Positions 11,201 to 18,567 of a DNA stretch of 64,000 bases are shown here, one piece after another; positions within the stretch are counted from its first letter, which is position 1; every line of letters starts with the position of its first letter. Below the pieces are notes generated by a model. The model saw nothing but the letters and a program-made list of their open reading frames with translations, did not search any database and was not told where the DNA came from. A program made the position numbers and the translations under genes. This stretch comes from Flavobacteriales bacterium (lineage in GTDB: Bacteria > Bacteroidota > Bacteroidia > Flavobacteriales_F > PHOS-HE28). The DNA lies in assembly GCA_030584065.1 (NCBI GenBank), contig CP129489.1, positions 3,636,235 through 3,700,234 of the forward strand. Direction: 5' to 3'.

Positions 11201-12324
11201 TCCAGCCTGGACTGAACCCCGATGGGCAGCAGGCCAACACCTTGGCGCAGGTGCGGGAGACGCCCAGCGTACAGGTGGTGATCACCAAGGACAAGAGCAA
11301 GTGGACGCGCTCCGCGGTGCTGGAGCAGGAGTCGAATACCACGCTCAGCCAGGGCGGTGCCATCAAGCTGGCCCTGCGTGCCTCCCCGAGCATCGACAAG
11401 GACGGCCGCAAGTCGGGCACCCCCGGGTGCAATGAGGATGAGGCCACGCTCGGCGGCACGCAGCCGACCGGCATGGGCTGGTTCCCCGGCTATGCCATCG
11501 ACCTGGAGACCGGTGAGCGCCTGAATATGGCCTATGGTGAGAACAGCTTCTGGGGCGGGGAGATCGGCCGCGACATGATCTGGAACCCGAACGAGGTGTT
11601 CACGCTGCCTGCCCCGCAGGGCGAGATTCCATCCCCCTACTTCGGCGGATGCCACTGGATCTACGTCTTCAAGAACGACCGTCGCCAGTCGGGAGTACAG
11701 AACAGGGTGGGCCAGTACGACCAGGGCCAGTACATCTATCAGAACCTGCCCTCGGGCGGTGCGGCGCGCGCCACGGTGCTGCGTGGCATCGGCTGGGTGG
11801 GTAGCGCCATCAGCGTGTCCGGTCGTGAGTTCCTTGGCACGGACGTGCGCATCCGCCTCAATGTGGCCAAGCCCTACCGGTCCTACACGGACTACGCAGG
11901 CAGCCCGGCGCCGATCACCCCTGCGCTGAACGGCGGACTTCCCCTGTACCGCTTCGGGACGGGCGAGTTCGCCACGGAGACCGGAGTGGCCGATGTGGCC
12001 AATGAGTTCCTCGACCGCATCAACGTGGTGCCGAACCCCTACTACGCCTTCAGCGGATACGAGACATCGCGCCTGGACAACCGGGTGAAGTTCATCAACC
12101 TCCCGCAGGTCTGCACCATCTCCATCTACACGGTGAACGGCACCTTGGTGCGCCGTTTCCGCAAGGACAACAGCCTCACCTACCTGGACTGGGACCTGAA
12201 GAACACGAACAACATCCCCATCGCTGGCGGCGTGTACATCTGTCATGTGGATGTGCCGAACGTCGGCGAGAAGGTGCTCAAGTGGTTCGGTGTGATGCGC
12301 CCGCTCGACCTCCAGAACTTCTAG
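8233..12324 (+). CDS. very large secreted protein with T9SS-type C-terminal domain
   Basis: A 1363-residue exported protein. The N terminus carries a signal-like hydrophobic stretch (about residues 20-35) and the body is rich in Asn, Tyr and Gly with many paired aromatic segments (NPYDGDYPDYGFDQTVEACK, NNMTFYNYTVINW). The last 100 residues look like a T9SS sorting domain: VVPNPYYAFSGYE from about residue 1265, then VKFINLPQVCTISIYTVNGT, a WDLKN strand and IAGGVYICHVDVP, ending VLKWFGVMRPLDLQNF. I recognise no enzymatic domain. Lying between a TonB receptor and a PorV-like protein, it may be surface-exposed cargo of the same module. ATG 8233 overlaps the preceding stop; a second ATG at 8254 is possible. 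Confidence 0.85.
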   Translation: MNRYRTNMKGLHSATTRTFALSMALPLALVAAAWNPPSTSGMQQRGGGAPKAGACSPATQVTQLDYNNVRAVIENGGNVWTRRSGTGRSGYEVPKTDDFSGANAIYAGGLWMGGESSAGQLKLAAVLYRASGNDFWPGPLNRSDASVTPDVCQAYDKFWTTRRAEAEAHLAWINCVNTPGCDVAELFPEGYSVPPTFLQWPALGDPEVNQDLYLAPFLDYNEDGSYNPYDGDYPDYGFDQTVEACKNKRRDDPVPLFGDYNIYWIFNDKGDAHTETQGQPIGLEVRAQAFAFSANNEINNMTFYNYTVINWASQTLVNTYFGHFVDPDLGCSNDDFTGCDVRRGLGYVYNWQDVDQACLGAVGYGGPAPPPPAIGVDFFEGPFQDSDGTDNPGPQTYLENFDCVQAQLQGGIPYKGIGIGYGDGIVDNERFGMRAFLYFNREAPNANMTDPSIAGHYYNYLRSIWRNGVEMTHGGNGYDASGNGIRTFYMFPGTTDPVGWGTNCAPQGDWHDEDRTLVDRRFVQSAGPFTLEAGAFNNITVGVVYARSPVGSAASSLGPLRVADDKAQALFDNCFKILDGPDAPDLTIRELDRELILYITNPAGSNNENEAYQELDPIIPLDNGLGGPPYDRFYRFQGYKIYQMKNAEASVADLDNVELARLVYQGDVQDGIGQIINYPYDETIQQVVPTEQVNGADQGIRHAIRITTDRFAQGDPTLVNFKSYYYIAIAYGYNNYEDYNVNEGTGQAFPYVAGRKAAFGSIRTYVGIPHKPGAESFGTRQNANYGDALQITRLEGQGNGNLEIELDQATENAIVASSPWRKDELTYKRGLAPIEVKVVDPLKVPNAQFEVWFQDSITPGNLDDAYWYLKNATTGETAFAQRAIDMPYERLFPEYGISVTIGQAYFRNTYTKPLGLGSIEFADPSKAWLTGIPDADGLSVFNWIRSGNFVDGENTPAQYSDRTGIDDEQTYEKLLGGTWAPWPLVGGADFQPGLNPDGQQANTLAQVRETPSVQVVITKDKSKWTRSAVLEQESNTTLSQGGAIKLALRASPSIDKDGRKSGTPGCNEDEATLGGTQPTGMGWFPGYAIDLETGERLNMAYGENSFWGGEIGRDMIWNPNEVFTLPAPQGEIPSPYFGGCHWIYVFKNDRRQSGVQNRVGQYDQGQYIYQNLPSGGAARATVLRGIGWVGSAISVSGREFLGTDVRIRLNVAKPYRSYTDYAGSPAPITPALNGGLPLYRFGTGEFATETGVADVANEFLDRINVVPNPYYAFSGYETSRLDNRVKFINLPQVCTISIYTVNGTLVRRFRKDNSLTYLDWDLKNTNNIPIAGGVYICHVDVPNVGEKVLKWFGVMRPLDLQNF

Positions 12325-12352
12325 ACCCGACCTGACGAACCGAATCACGGAC

Positions 12353-13402
12353 ATGAAGCGATCGATATACCACGGACCGGTGCTCGCGTGCGCACTGGTG
12401 GCTGCAGCGGCAGGCCCAGCCATGGCAGGCAATCCTGACCGGGCCGGCTCGGCCGGTGCCACGCAGTTGCTGCTCAATCCCTGGGCGCGTTCCTCGGGCT
12501 GGAGTATGGCGAATACGGCCAGGGTGAAGGGTGCCGAGGCCATGTTCGGCAACGTGGCGGGCCTATCCGCGGTGAACAAGACCGAGGTGCTCTTCACCAA
12601 CATGCAGCTGCCCGGCGCCGGCATGTCGCTCAACAGCGTGGGCCTTGGCCAGAAGCTGGGCGCGAGCGGAGTGCTCGGCGTAACGGCTTCCGTGCTCTCC
12701 TTCGGCGAGCTGGAAGTGACCACCGTGGACAACCCCGAGGGCGGGCGCGGCGCTTTCCGGCCGAGCCTATCCAACATCGGCGTCGCCTACTCGAAGGGCT
12801 TCTCCAACAGCATCTTCGGCGGCCTGCTGCTGCGGGTGGTCTCAGAGTCCACCTCCAACGTGCGGGCCACCGGCGTGTGCTTCGATGCGGGCATCCATTA
12901 CGTGACCGGTGAGCAGGACAACATCCACTTCGGAATCGCCCTGAAGAACGTGGGACCGGCCATGCAATTCAGCGGCGACGGGCTCGCGGTGCAGGGCCTG
13001 CTCACCTCCGGCAGCGATCAGCTCACCCTGCAGCAGCGGTCGGGCAATTTCGAGATTCCCTCGCTCCTGAACATCGGCGCGGCCTACGACTGGCATATCA
13101 ACGAGATGCACCGCGTGACATTCGCGGGCACCTTCGTGTCCAACTCGTTCACCAGGGACCAGGGCATCATCGGCGTGGAGTACGCCTTCCGCAAGATGCT
13201 CCACCTCCGCGGCGGCTACCAGTATGAGACGAAGGATGACGCCGAGGAGCGCACCTCCTGGTTCACCGGGCCGTCCGCAGGCCTCAGCGTCGATTTCCCC
13301 TTCGGCGAGGAGAAGAAATCAGCCGTTGCCCTGGACTATGCCTACCGGGCCACGAACCCCTTCGGAGGCTTCCACAGCCTGGGCATCCGCATCAGCCTCT
13401 GA
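12353..13402 (+). CDS. PorV/PorQ-family outer-membrane protein
   Basis: A 349-residue protein with a signal peptide (ending AAAAGPAMAG) and the FadL-like barrel pattern of the PorV/PorQ family: the early motif GATQLLLNPWARSSGWSMAN, then EAMFGNVAGLSAV, repeated beta strands, and an aromatic/hydrophobic terminus (GFHSLGIRISL). In T9SS, PorV is the outer-membrane shuttle that collects cargo from the translocon and delivers it to the attachment complex. This copy sits 28 bases after a gene for a protein with a T9SS-like tail, so a dedicated role for that cargo is a reasonable inference. It ends just before a strong hairpin. Confidence 0.85.
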   Translation: MKRSIYHGPVLACALVAAAAGPAMAGNPDRAGSAGATQLLLNPWARSSGWSMANTARVKGAEAMFGNVAGLSAVNKTEVLFTNMQLPGAGMSLNSVGLGQKLGASGVLGVTASVLSFGELEVTTVDNPEGGRGAFRPSLSNIGVAYSKGFSNSIFGGLLLRVVSESTSNVRATGVCFDAGIHYVTGEQDNIHFGIALKNVGPAMQFSGDGLAVQGLLTSGSDQLTLQQRSGNFEIPSLLNIGAAYDWHINEMHRVTFAGTFVSNSFTRDQGIIGVEYAFRKMLHLRGGYQYETKDDAEERTSWFTGPSAGLSVDFPFGEEKKSAVALDYAYRATNPFGGFHSLGIRISL

Positions 13403-13419
13403 ACAACCCCGACTGCGAT

Positions 13420-13447
13420 GGAAGAGGACCTCTCGGGGTCCTCTTCC
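13420..13447 (+). terminator. terminator of the TonB receptor operon
   Basis: A perfect 11-bp stem (arms 13420-13430 and 13437-13447, 6-base loop) 17 bases after the PorV-like stop, followed by GTTCTTTG. The trailing TTCTTTG may also belong to the greA promoter. Confidence 0.75.
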
Positions 13448-13475
13448 GTTCTTTGCATCACCAGACGCAACGGCC

Positions 13476-13949
13476 ATGAGCAATCCCGCCTATTACACCG
13501 AAGAGGGCTTGAAGAAGCTGCTCGACGAGCTGAACCACATGAAGACGGTGGAGCGCCCGCACATCAGCCAGCAGATCGCCGATGCACGCGACAAGGGCGA
13601 CCTGAGCGAGAACGCCGAGTACCATGCCGCCAAGGAGGAGCAGGGCCTGCTGGAGGCGCGCATCGCCAAGCTCGAAGAGGTCGTGGCGAATGCCCGCGTG
13701 ATCGACACGAGCCTGGTGGACACCAGCCGGGTTTACATCCACAGCCGCGTGATGGTGCGCCATGTGGACAACCAGAGCCAGCGGGAGTTCATCATCGTGG
13801 CGGAGAGCGAGGCTGATGTGCGCGTGGGCAAGATCAGCGTGACCTCGCCGATCGGGAAGGGTTTGCTGGGCAAGGCCAAGGGCGAAGTGGCCGAGGTGGT
13901 GACCCCGGCCGGCACCACCCGCTTCGAGATCATCGAGATCAGCCGCTGA
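13476..13949 (+). CDS. greA: transcription elongation factor GreA
   Basis: Rescues backtracked RNA polymerase by stimulating cleavage of the nascent RNA 3' end. The 157-residue protein has the N-terminal coiled coil with the signature ADARDKGDLSENAEYHAAKE, whose acidic tip residues act in the polymerase secondary channel, and the C-terminal FKBP-like domain (KISVTSPIGKGLLGKAKGEV). ATG 13476 gives the standard start (MSNPAYYTEEGLKKL); the frame is open upstream only because of the high GC content. It is followed after 2 bases by the HIT gene, as an operon. Confidence 0.97.
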   Translation: MSNPAYYTEEGLKKLLDELNHMKTVERPHISQQIADARDKGDLSENAEYHAAKEEQGLLEARIAKLEEVVANARVIDTSLVDTSRVYIHSRVMVRHVDNQSQREFIIVAESEADVRVGKISVTSPIGKGLLGKAKGEVAEVVTPAGTTRFEIIEISR

Positions 13950-13951
13950 CC

Positions 13952-14341
13952 ATGGCGAGCATCTTCACGCGCATCATTACCGGTGAGATCCCGTGCCACA
14001 AGGTGGGGGAGGATGAACGCTTCCTCGCCTTCCTCGACATCAGCCCGCTGCGCGAGGGGCACACGCTGGTGGTGCCCAAGGTGGAAGTGGACCGGTTCTT
14101 CGACCTCCCCGCCGATGCCCTGGCCGGCATCATGCCCTTTGCCCAGGAGGTGGCGGCGCGCATCCAGCGCGCCATACCCTGCGACCGCGTGGGTGTGGCC
14201 GTGATCGGGCTGGAAGTGCCCCACGCACACGTGCACCTGATCCCCATCGACCGCATGAGCGACATGGACTTCACGCGTGAGAAGCTGAAGCTGTCGCCTG
14301 CGGAGCTGGCCGCCACGGCCGAGCGCATCCGGAACGCCTGA
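13952..14341 (+). CDS. HIT family nucleotide hydrolase/transferase
   Basis: A 129-residue histidine-triad protein. It opens with SIFTRIITGEIPCHKVGEDE and carries the triad HAHVHL with His at residues 91, 93 and 95. The family hydrolyses or transfers nucleoside phosphates such as AMP-amidates; the physiological substrate is not evident. It follows greA by 2 bases, and its stop lies 3 bases from the stop of the convergent ruvC, with no terminator between them. Confidence 0.95.
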   Translation: MASIFTRIITGEIPCHKVGEDERFLAFLDISPLREGHTLVVPKVEVDRFFDLPADALAGIMPFAQEVAARIQRAIPCDRVGVAVIGLEVPHAHVHLIPIDRMSDMDFTREKLKLSPAELAATAERIRNA

Positions 14342-14344
14342 CCG

Positions 14345-14941
14345 CTACTTCACGCGGTCGGGGTTGCTGCGGATGAAGCTGCTCCAATCAGCTTTACCCC
14401 GCCTGCCGCCTCCCCGAACGGGCCTGGGCACCATGCCTTGCGCGAAATGATGGCAGAGCGCCACGGCCACGGCATCGGTGGCATCGGTGCTGGGCGGCAG
14501 CTCCGCAAGCCCCAGGATGCTGAGCAGCATGGCGGCCACCTGTTCCTTGCTGGCATTGCCGTTGCCGGTGATGCTCTGCTTGATGCGCTTGGGCGCGTAT
14601 TCCACCACCGCCAGCTCACGCTGCAGCGCAGCAGCGATGGCCACGCCCTGCGCCCGGCCCAGCTTGAGCATGCTCTGCACGTTCTTCCCGAAGAACTGCG
14701 CCTCGATGGCCAGCTCATCGGGCCGGTGCCGCTCGATGATGGCCATCGTCTCATTGAAGATGGCGCGGAGCTTCAGCGTATGGTCGTCCGCGGCGGGAAA
14801 GCGGATGGCGCCCGCATCAAGCAGCTTGGCCTTACCCTGCTCGATGATCAGCACGCCGAATCCCATCACCGCCGTCCCTGGGTCGATGCCGAGGATGATG
14901 CGCTCGGCCGGTGCGGCCGCCGGGGTACCTTTGATCATCAT
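14345..14941 (-). CDS. ruvC: crossover junction endodeoxyribonuclease RuvC
   Basis: Resolves Holliday junctions together with RuvAB. The 198-residue protein shows the RNase H-like catalytic acids in order: Asp20 in LGIDPGTAVMGFG, Glu in ELAIEAQFFGKNVQSMLKLG, and the C-terminal Asp pair region in PSTDATDAVAVALCHH. The basic tail (VRGGGRRGKADW) is longer than in E. coli. The frame is open far upstream, but ATG 14941 (or 14938) gives the standard start and is preceded by a promoter box. It is divergent from the flippase-like gene. Confidence 0.96.
   Translation of the reverse strand: MMIKGTPAAAPAERIILGIDPGTAVMGFGVLIIEQGKAKLLDAGAIRFPAADDHTLKLRAIFNETMAIIERHRPDELAIEAQFFGKNVQSMLKLGRAQGVAIAAALQRELAVVEYAPKRIKQSITGNGNASKEQVAAMLLSILGLAELPPSTDATDAVAVALCHHFAQGMVPRPVRGGGRRGKADWSSFIRSNPDRVK
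14926..14933 (+). promoter_or_regulatory. candidate -7 promoter box of the flippase-like gene, inside ruvC
   Basis: TACCTTTG, a full match to TAnnTTTG, 32 bases before GTG 14966. It lies within the first codons of the divergent ruvC gene. Confidence 0.45.
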
Positions 14942-14955
14942 CGCGCCTATGCCGA

Positions 14956-14963
14956 CGAAGGTA
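14956..14963 (-). promoter_or_regulatory. candidate -7 promoter box of ruvC
   Basis: TACCTTCG on the minus strand, 14 bases before ATG 14941, abutting the GTG start of the divergent gene. Confidence 0.5.
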
Positions 14964-14965
14964 CC

Positions 14966-15925
14966 GTGAGCCGACGCACCATCCAGCTGATACGGTGGGG
15001 CGTCTTCCTCCTGGCCGGCACGTTCCTCTACCTGCGCCTGGCGGGCGGCACGGGCGGGGCGGACCTGGCCTCCGCGTGGGCCCTGCTCGGTGAGAATGAG
15101 GGCGCCTTGGTGATCGGCGGGGTCATGCTCCTCATGCTGGTGAACTGGGGGCTGGAGTCCCGCAAATGGAGGATCCTGGTGCGCCAGGTGGAGGCGCTCT
15201 CCGTGGGGCGGGCCTTCGCTGCGACCATCGCGGGCACGAGCATCGGCCTCATCACGCCCAATCGGGTAGGGGAGTTCGTCGGGCGCGTGCTCTTCCTGGC
15301 TCCTGAGCACCGGGTCGCCGCCAGCTTCGCGACAGCGGTGGGCAGCATCGCCCAGTTCGTGACCACCGTGGTGCTGGGCCTGGCGGGCCTTATGGCCATG
15401 GCGCTGCGGAGCGGCGGTGAGGAGGCTGTGCCGTATGCCTTCGGATGGATCGGATTGTGCGGCCTGGTGGCGGCGGGCACGCTGCTCCTGTATTTCAACC
15501 CGGATCTCCTGCGCGCTGTGCTGGCCCGGGTGCCGGTCGTGCGGCGGTGGGAGCGCCATGCCGGGGTACTTGAGCGATTCGGCCCCGTTCTGCTGCTGCG
15601 GGTACTGGGCCTGAGCGCGGCGCGCTATGCGGTGTTCACCCTGCAGTTCGCGCTGCTCCTCGGCCTTCTGGCCGGGATCGGCCCGGGCCAGAGCCTGCCT
15701 GTGATCCCCGCCGTATTCCTCCTTTCCACGCTCATCCCCACGGTGATGCTGACCGAGTTGGGCGTGCGCGGTTCCGTGGCGGTGGCATTGCTGGCAGCCG
15801 GTCCGGCGAGCGACCAAGGCGTCTTCATCGCCAGCCTGGTGCTCTGGGTGGTGAACCTGGCGATCCCTGCCGTGGCCGGCAGCCTGCTGCTGCTCGTGGC
15901 GAAGATCCGAACGACCGCGTCATGA
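14966..15925 (+). CDS. lysylphosphatidylglycerol synthase TM-region/UPF0104-like flippase-type membrane protein
   Basis: A 319-residue integral membrane protein with about eight hydrophobic helices. The conserved family segments are visible: NWGLESRKWRILVRQVEALS, the TSIGLITPNRVGEFVGRVLF block and the late PTVMLTELGVRGSVAVALL helix. Relatives are the membrane domain of MprF and the YbhN group, thought to move lipids or glycolipids. No ATG fits; GTG 14966 is the best start. It overlaps the next glycosyltransferase gene by 4 bases (ATGA), suggesting that the two act on the same envelope lipid. Confidence 0.88.
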   Translation: MSRRTIQLIRWGVFLLAGTFLYLRLAGGTGGADLASAWALLGENEGALVIGGVMLLMLVNWGLESRKWRILVRQVEALSVGRAFAATIAGTSIGLITPNRVGEFVGRVLFLAPEHRVAASFATAVGSIAQFVTTVVLGLAGLMAMALRSGGEEAVPYAFGWIGLCGLVAAGTLLLYFNPDLLRAVLARVPVVRRWERHAGVLERFGPVLLLRVLGLSAARYAVFTLQFALLLGLLAGIGPGQSLPVIPAVFLLSTLIPTVMLTELGVRGSVAVALLAAGPASDQGVFIASLVLWVVNLAIPAVAGSLLLLVAKIRTTAS

Positions 15926-17055
15926 CCGCATCGATCCTGCTGGCTATCGGCCTGTTCCTCCTTGCTGCGGCCCAAGCGGCCGTCATCGGCAGGTGGCGAT
16001 CGGCCTTGGCGGAGCGCACGGAGCCCGCGCACGGCGCTGCCGCAACCCTTCCGCGTATCGCCGTGGTAGTGCCCGCACGCGATGAGGAGGCCCGCATTGC
16101 CGCCGTGCTTCAGGATCTCCACGCCCAGCGCTACCCGCGGGAGCTCGTTGAGGTGCTGGTGGTGGATGACGCCAGCACGGACCGCACCGCCGCCATCGCC
16201 AAGGGCATGCAGCGCACCTGGCCGGCGCTGCAAGTGCTGCCCAGCCACGGGACCGGCAAGAAGGCCGCGATCGCCACCGGCGTGCGTGCGGCGGGCGCCG
16301 ACCTCATCCTCCTCACCGATGCGGATGTGCGGTTCGGGCCTGACCGCTTGCGGCGGATCGCAGAGGCCATGTCCGCCACGGGCAGTGACATGCTCATCCT
16401 GCCGGTCTGGACGGAGGGTGAAGGCCTCATCGGCAGGCTGCAGCAGGAGGAGCAGGCGGCCCTGCTCGGCATGGCCATGGGCAGCGCATGCGCAGGTGCG
16501 CCCACACTGGCCTATGGCGCCAACCTCGCCTTCCGGAAAGGGGCTTTCGATGCCGTTGGCGGCTACGCGGGCGACCGCTTCGCGAGCGGTGATGACCTCT
16601 TCCTGCTCCGCCGACTCCAACAGCAGGGACGGCCCATCGGTGCGCTGTTCCATCCCGATGCCCTCGTCACCACCCCTGCAGTGTCCGGCCTACGCGCATT
16701 CGTCGCGCAGCGGCTCCGGTGGGCCGGCAAGATGAGCGGTGCACCGGCCCCGATGGCGGTGCTCGGCGCACTGGCCCTGCTCTGGCCTTGGGCCCTTGCC
16801 GCGCGCACCGCCACGTTCAGCCTGTCGGCCGCCATGGGCCAGCACGGATTGCTGCAGGTGCTGCTCATCGCCGCGTCCTGGCTGCTCTGGCTGATGCCAG
16901 TGGTGGGCCTGGTGGGCGAAGCAAGGGCCGCAGCAGGAAGGCCGGGCCATCCGTTCGCAACGGTGCTGGCCTGCGCGGCCTTCGCCATCTACGCTCCGCT
17001 GTTGGCCGTGGCCTCTATGTTCGTCCGGCCGGCATGGAAGGGGCGCCGGGTATGA
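15922..17055 (+). CDS. membrane-bound family 2 glycosyltransferase
   Basis: A 377-residue protein: N-terminal hydrophobic helix, GT-A catalytic domain, then three or four C-terminal membrane helices. Catalytic landmarks are IAVVVPARDEEARI, LVVDDAST, the metal-binding LLTDADVRF, the acceptor motif GDDLFLLRRL and a Q-x-x-R-W signature (AQRLRWAGK). This arrangement is typical of inner-membrane enzymes adding sugars to lipid or a growing polysaccharide on the cytosolic face. Donor and acceptor cannot be read from the sequence. Translational coupling to the flippase-like gene suggests a lipid-linked product. Confidence 0.9.
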   Translation: MTASILLAIGLFLLAAAQAAVIGRWRSALAERTEPAHGAAATLPRIAVVVPARDEEARIAAVLQDLHAQRYPRELVEVLVVDDASTDRTAAIAKGMQRTWPALQVLPSHGTGKKAAIATGVRAAGADLILLTDADVRFGPDRLRRIAEAMSATGSDMLILPVWTEGEGLIGRLQQEEQAALLGMAMGSACAGAPTLAYGANLAFRKGAFDAVGGYAGDRFASGDDLFLLRRLQQQGRPIGALFHPDALVTTPAVSGLRAFVAQRLRWAGKMSGAPAPMAVLGALALLWPWALAARTATFSLSAAMGQHGLLQVLLIAASWLLWLMPVVGLVGEARAAAGRPGHPFATVLACAAFAIYAPLLAVASMFVRPAWKGRRV

Positions 17056-17061
17056 GCCCGC

Positions 17062-17460
17062 TCAGAACGGCAGGTCGTCCTCGTCGCCACCGGTGATGGG
17101 AGGCATATCGGCTGCGGTGGGCGGAGGAGCGGCCTGCCGGGTGCCGCTGCCATACCCGCCAGCTGCGGGCGCTGCGCCGCTTCGGTCGATGCGGTTGCCG
17201 CTGAGGCTCAGGAAGTACTTGGTGACGCCGTCGCGCCCGGTCCACTCGCGGCCGTTCACGTAGCAGGTCACCGTCACCTCATCGCCGGGGTTGAACCCGT
17301 CGAGGAGGTTCGTGCGGTCCTGGGTGAACTCTACCGGGATGTGCTGCGGGCGCTGGCCGCTGGGCTCGGTGATCACGAGCTCGCGCTTGCTGAATTTGTC
17401 GCTGACCTGTTGGGTCTTGCCGACCACCTTCACGGTGCCGGTGATGGTGACTTGTGCCAT
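17062..17460 (-). CDS. DUF3127 protein, SSB-like, with acidic DDLPF tail
   Basis: A 132-residue protein of the Bacteroidota family DUF3127. The first 90 residues (VTITGTVKVVGKTQQVSDKF through KYFLSLSGNRID) are a predicted all-beta OB-like domain. A Gly/Ala/Pro-rich linker follows and the protein ends GDEDDLPF. That ending matches the C-terminal tip with which true single-stranded DNA-binding proteins recruit repair and replication partners, so a DNA-related role is likely although the family is formally uncharacterised. It starts 4 bases after the flavin reductase stop and ends 6 bases from the convergent glycosyltransferase gene. Confidence 0.85.
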   Translation of the reverse strand: MAQVTITGTVKVVGKTQQVSDKFSKRELVITEPSGQRPQHIPVEFTQDRTNLLDGFNPGDEVTVTCYVNGREWTGRDGVTKYFLSLSGNRIDRSGAAPAAGGYGSGTRQAAPPPTAADMPPITGGDEDDLPF

Positions 17461-17464
17461 GGTA

Positions 17465-18367
17465 TTATCGGGAGTTGAATGCCAGTAAGGTCTTCCACGC
17501 CTCCTCCACGCGGCCCTGGGCCAGCAGCTGCTGGGCGTGGCTGTGCAAGGCGGCCAAGAGGTCCTGCGGGTGGTCCTGCAGGGCGATGAAGGTATCGCTC
17601 AGCTCGGTGAGCTTGTACTCGTTCACGCTGGTCTCGTCGGGGATGCTGCGGGCGGCCCCGAGCATGCCCAGCTCATGGCCGGTGAGGATCGTGCTGAGCC
17701 GCGCTTCGGGCGGCAAAGCATCCACGCCCACGCCATAGTTGGTGTTGGGCTGCTCCAGCTCGAAGAGTGCATCGCCGTGCGCGCGGCAGTAGTAGTGCCC
17801 GCCCATGCGACCCACCAGGTCGATGCGGCGCTGGTCGATGCGGCCGTCGGCGCCGAGCACCGCGTCGCTGATGTGGATCATGACCACCTCGCAGATTACC
17901 AGGTTGCCGGCGCCCCCGCCGGTACCGGTCTCGATCACCTGCTGCACGCGGCACTCGAACTGCACGGGGCTCTCCTTCACCCGGAAGGGCTTGACCAGCT
18001 CCGATGCGACCGGCGTGAGCCCGCTCTTCTCGAACTCGTTCACGCCATCGGGGTATTCGCCGCTGGCCACGCTGATCTGCTGCACCATGGCATAGGTCAC
18101 CACGTTGATCACCACCTCGGGCACGGCCTTCACGTTATGGAAGCTGTGCTTGGTGGTGTTGTCGCGGCCGCGGCGGGCCGGGCTGAAGATCATCAGCGGC
18201 GGATTGGCGCCGAAGACGTTGAAGAAGCTGAAGGGGCTCAGGTTGGGCCGGCCCTGCGCATCGATGGTGCTGGCGAGCGCGATGGGCCGTGGGCCGATGG
18301 CGCCCACCAGATGCCCATGCAGGGCGCCGATGGAGAGCGCTTTGGGGTCGAAGCGGTGCATGCCCAT
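17465..18367 (-). CDS. flavin reductase family protein (FMN-binding split barrel)
   Basis: A 300-residue protein with the flavin reductase-like split-barrel fold: HLVGAIGPRPIALASTIDA, the NLSPFSFFNVFGANPPLM loop and the DNTTKHSFHNVKAVPEVVIN segment near the FMN site. Family members reduce flavin or use bound FMN with NAD(P)H; the electron acceptor here is unknown. The C-terminal 90 residues (after YCRAHGDALFELEQPN) are an extension found in Bacteroidota relatives. The start is ATG 18367 (MGMHRFDP), 8 bases after a promoter box; ATG 18361 is also possible. It is upstream of, and probably cotranscribed with, the DUF3127 gene. Confidence 0.88.
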   Translation of the reverse strand: MGMHRFDPKALSIGALHGHLVGAIGPRPIALASTIDAQGRPNLSPFSFFNVFGANPPLMIFSPARRGRDNTTKHSFHNVKAVPEVVINVVTYAMVQQISVASGEYPDGVNEFEKSGLTPVASELVKPFRVKESPVQFECRVQQVIETGTGGGAGNLVICEVVMIHISDAVLGADGRIDQRRIDLVGRMGGHYYCRAHGDALFELEQPNTNYGVGVDALPPEARLSTILTGHELGMLGAARSIPDETSVNEYKLTELSDTFIALQDHPQDLLAALHSHAQQLLAQGRVEEAWKTLLAFNSR

Positions 18368-18375
18368 GGGACGGG

Positions 18376-18383
18376 CGAAGGTA
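18376..18383 (-). promoter_or_regulatory. candidate -7 promoter box of the flavin reductase gene
   Basis: TACCTTCG on the minus strand, 8 bases before ATG 18367. It is back to back with the tRNA-Leu promoter box at 18425. Confidence 0.5.
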
Positions 18384-18424
18384 ACCGGGGTGGGGCGATG
18401 GGTCGCCGGGAAAGGGCCATTGGC

Positions 18425-18432
18425 TACCTTCG
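18425..18432 (+). promoter_or_regulatory. candidate -7 promoter box of tRNA-Leu(UAG)
   Basis: TACCTTCG, 19 bases before the mature tRNA 5' end at 18452. A stable RNA with the same box supports its role as a promoter rather than a translation signal. Confidence 0.55.
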
Positions 18433-18451
18433 CGCTCCCTTTCCACAACCC

Positions 18452-18533
18452 ACGGACGTGGCGGAATTGGTAGACGCGCCAGACTTAGGATCTGGTACCG
18501 CAAGGTGTGGGGGTTCGAGTCCCCCCGTCCGTA
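18452..18533 (+). tRNA. tRNA-Leu (anticodon UAG)
   Basis: An 82-base cloverleaf: acceptor arms ACGGACG (18452-18458) and CGTCCGT (18526-18532), discriminator A, anticodon stem CCAGA/TCTGG around loop CTTAGGA (anticodon TAG), a long variable arm as expected for leucine, and T arm GGGGG-TTCGAGT-CCCCC. CCA is not encoded. Confidence 0.97.
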
Positions 18534-18567
18534 CCCGATAACCGCCACGCGAACCGCACACGATCCC

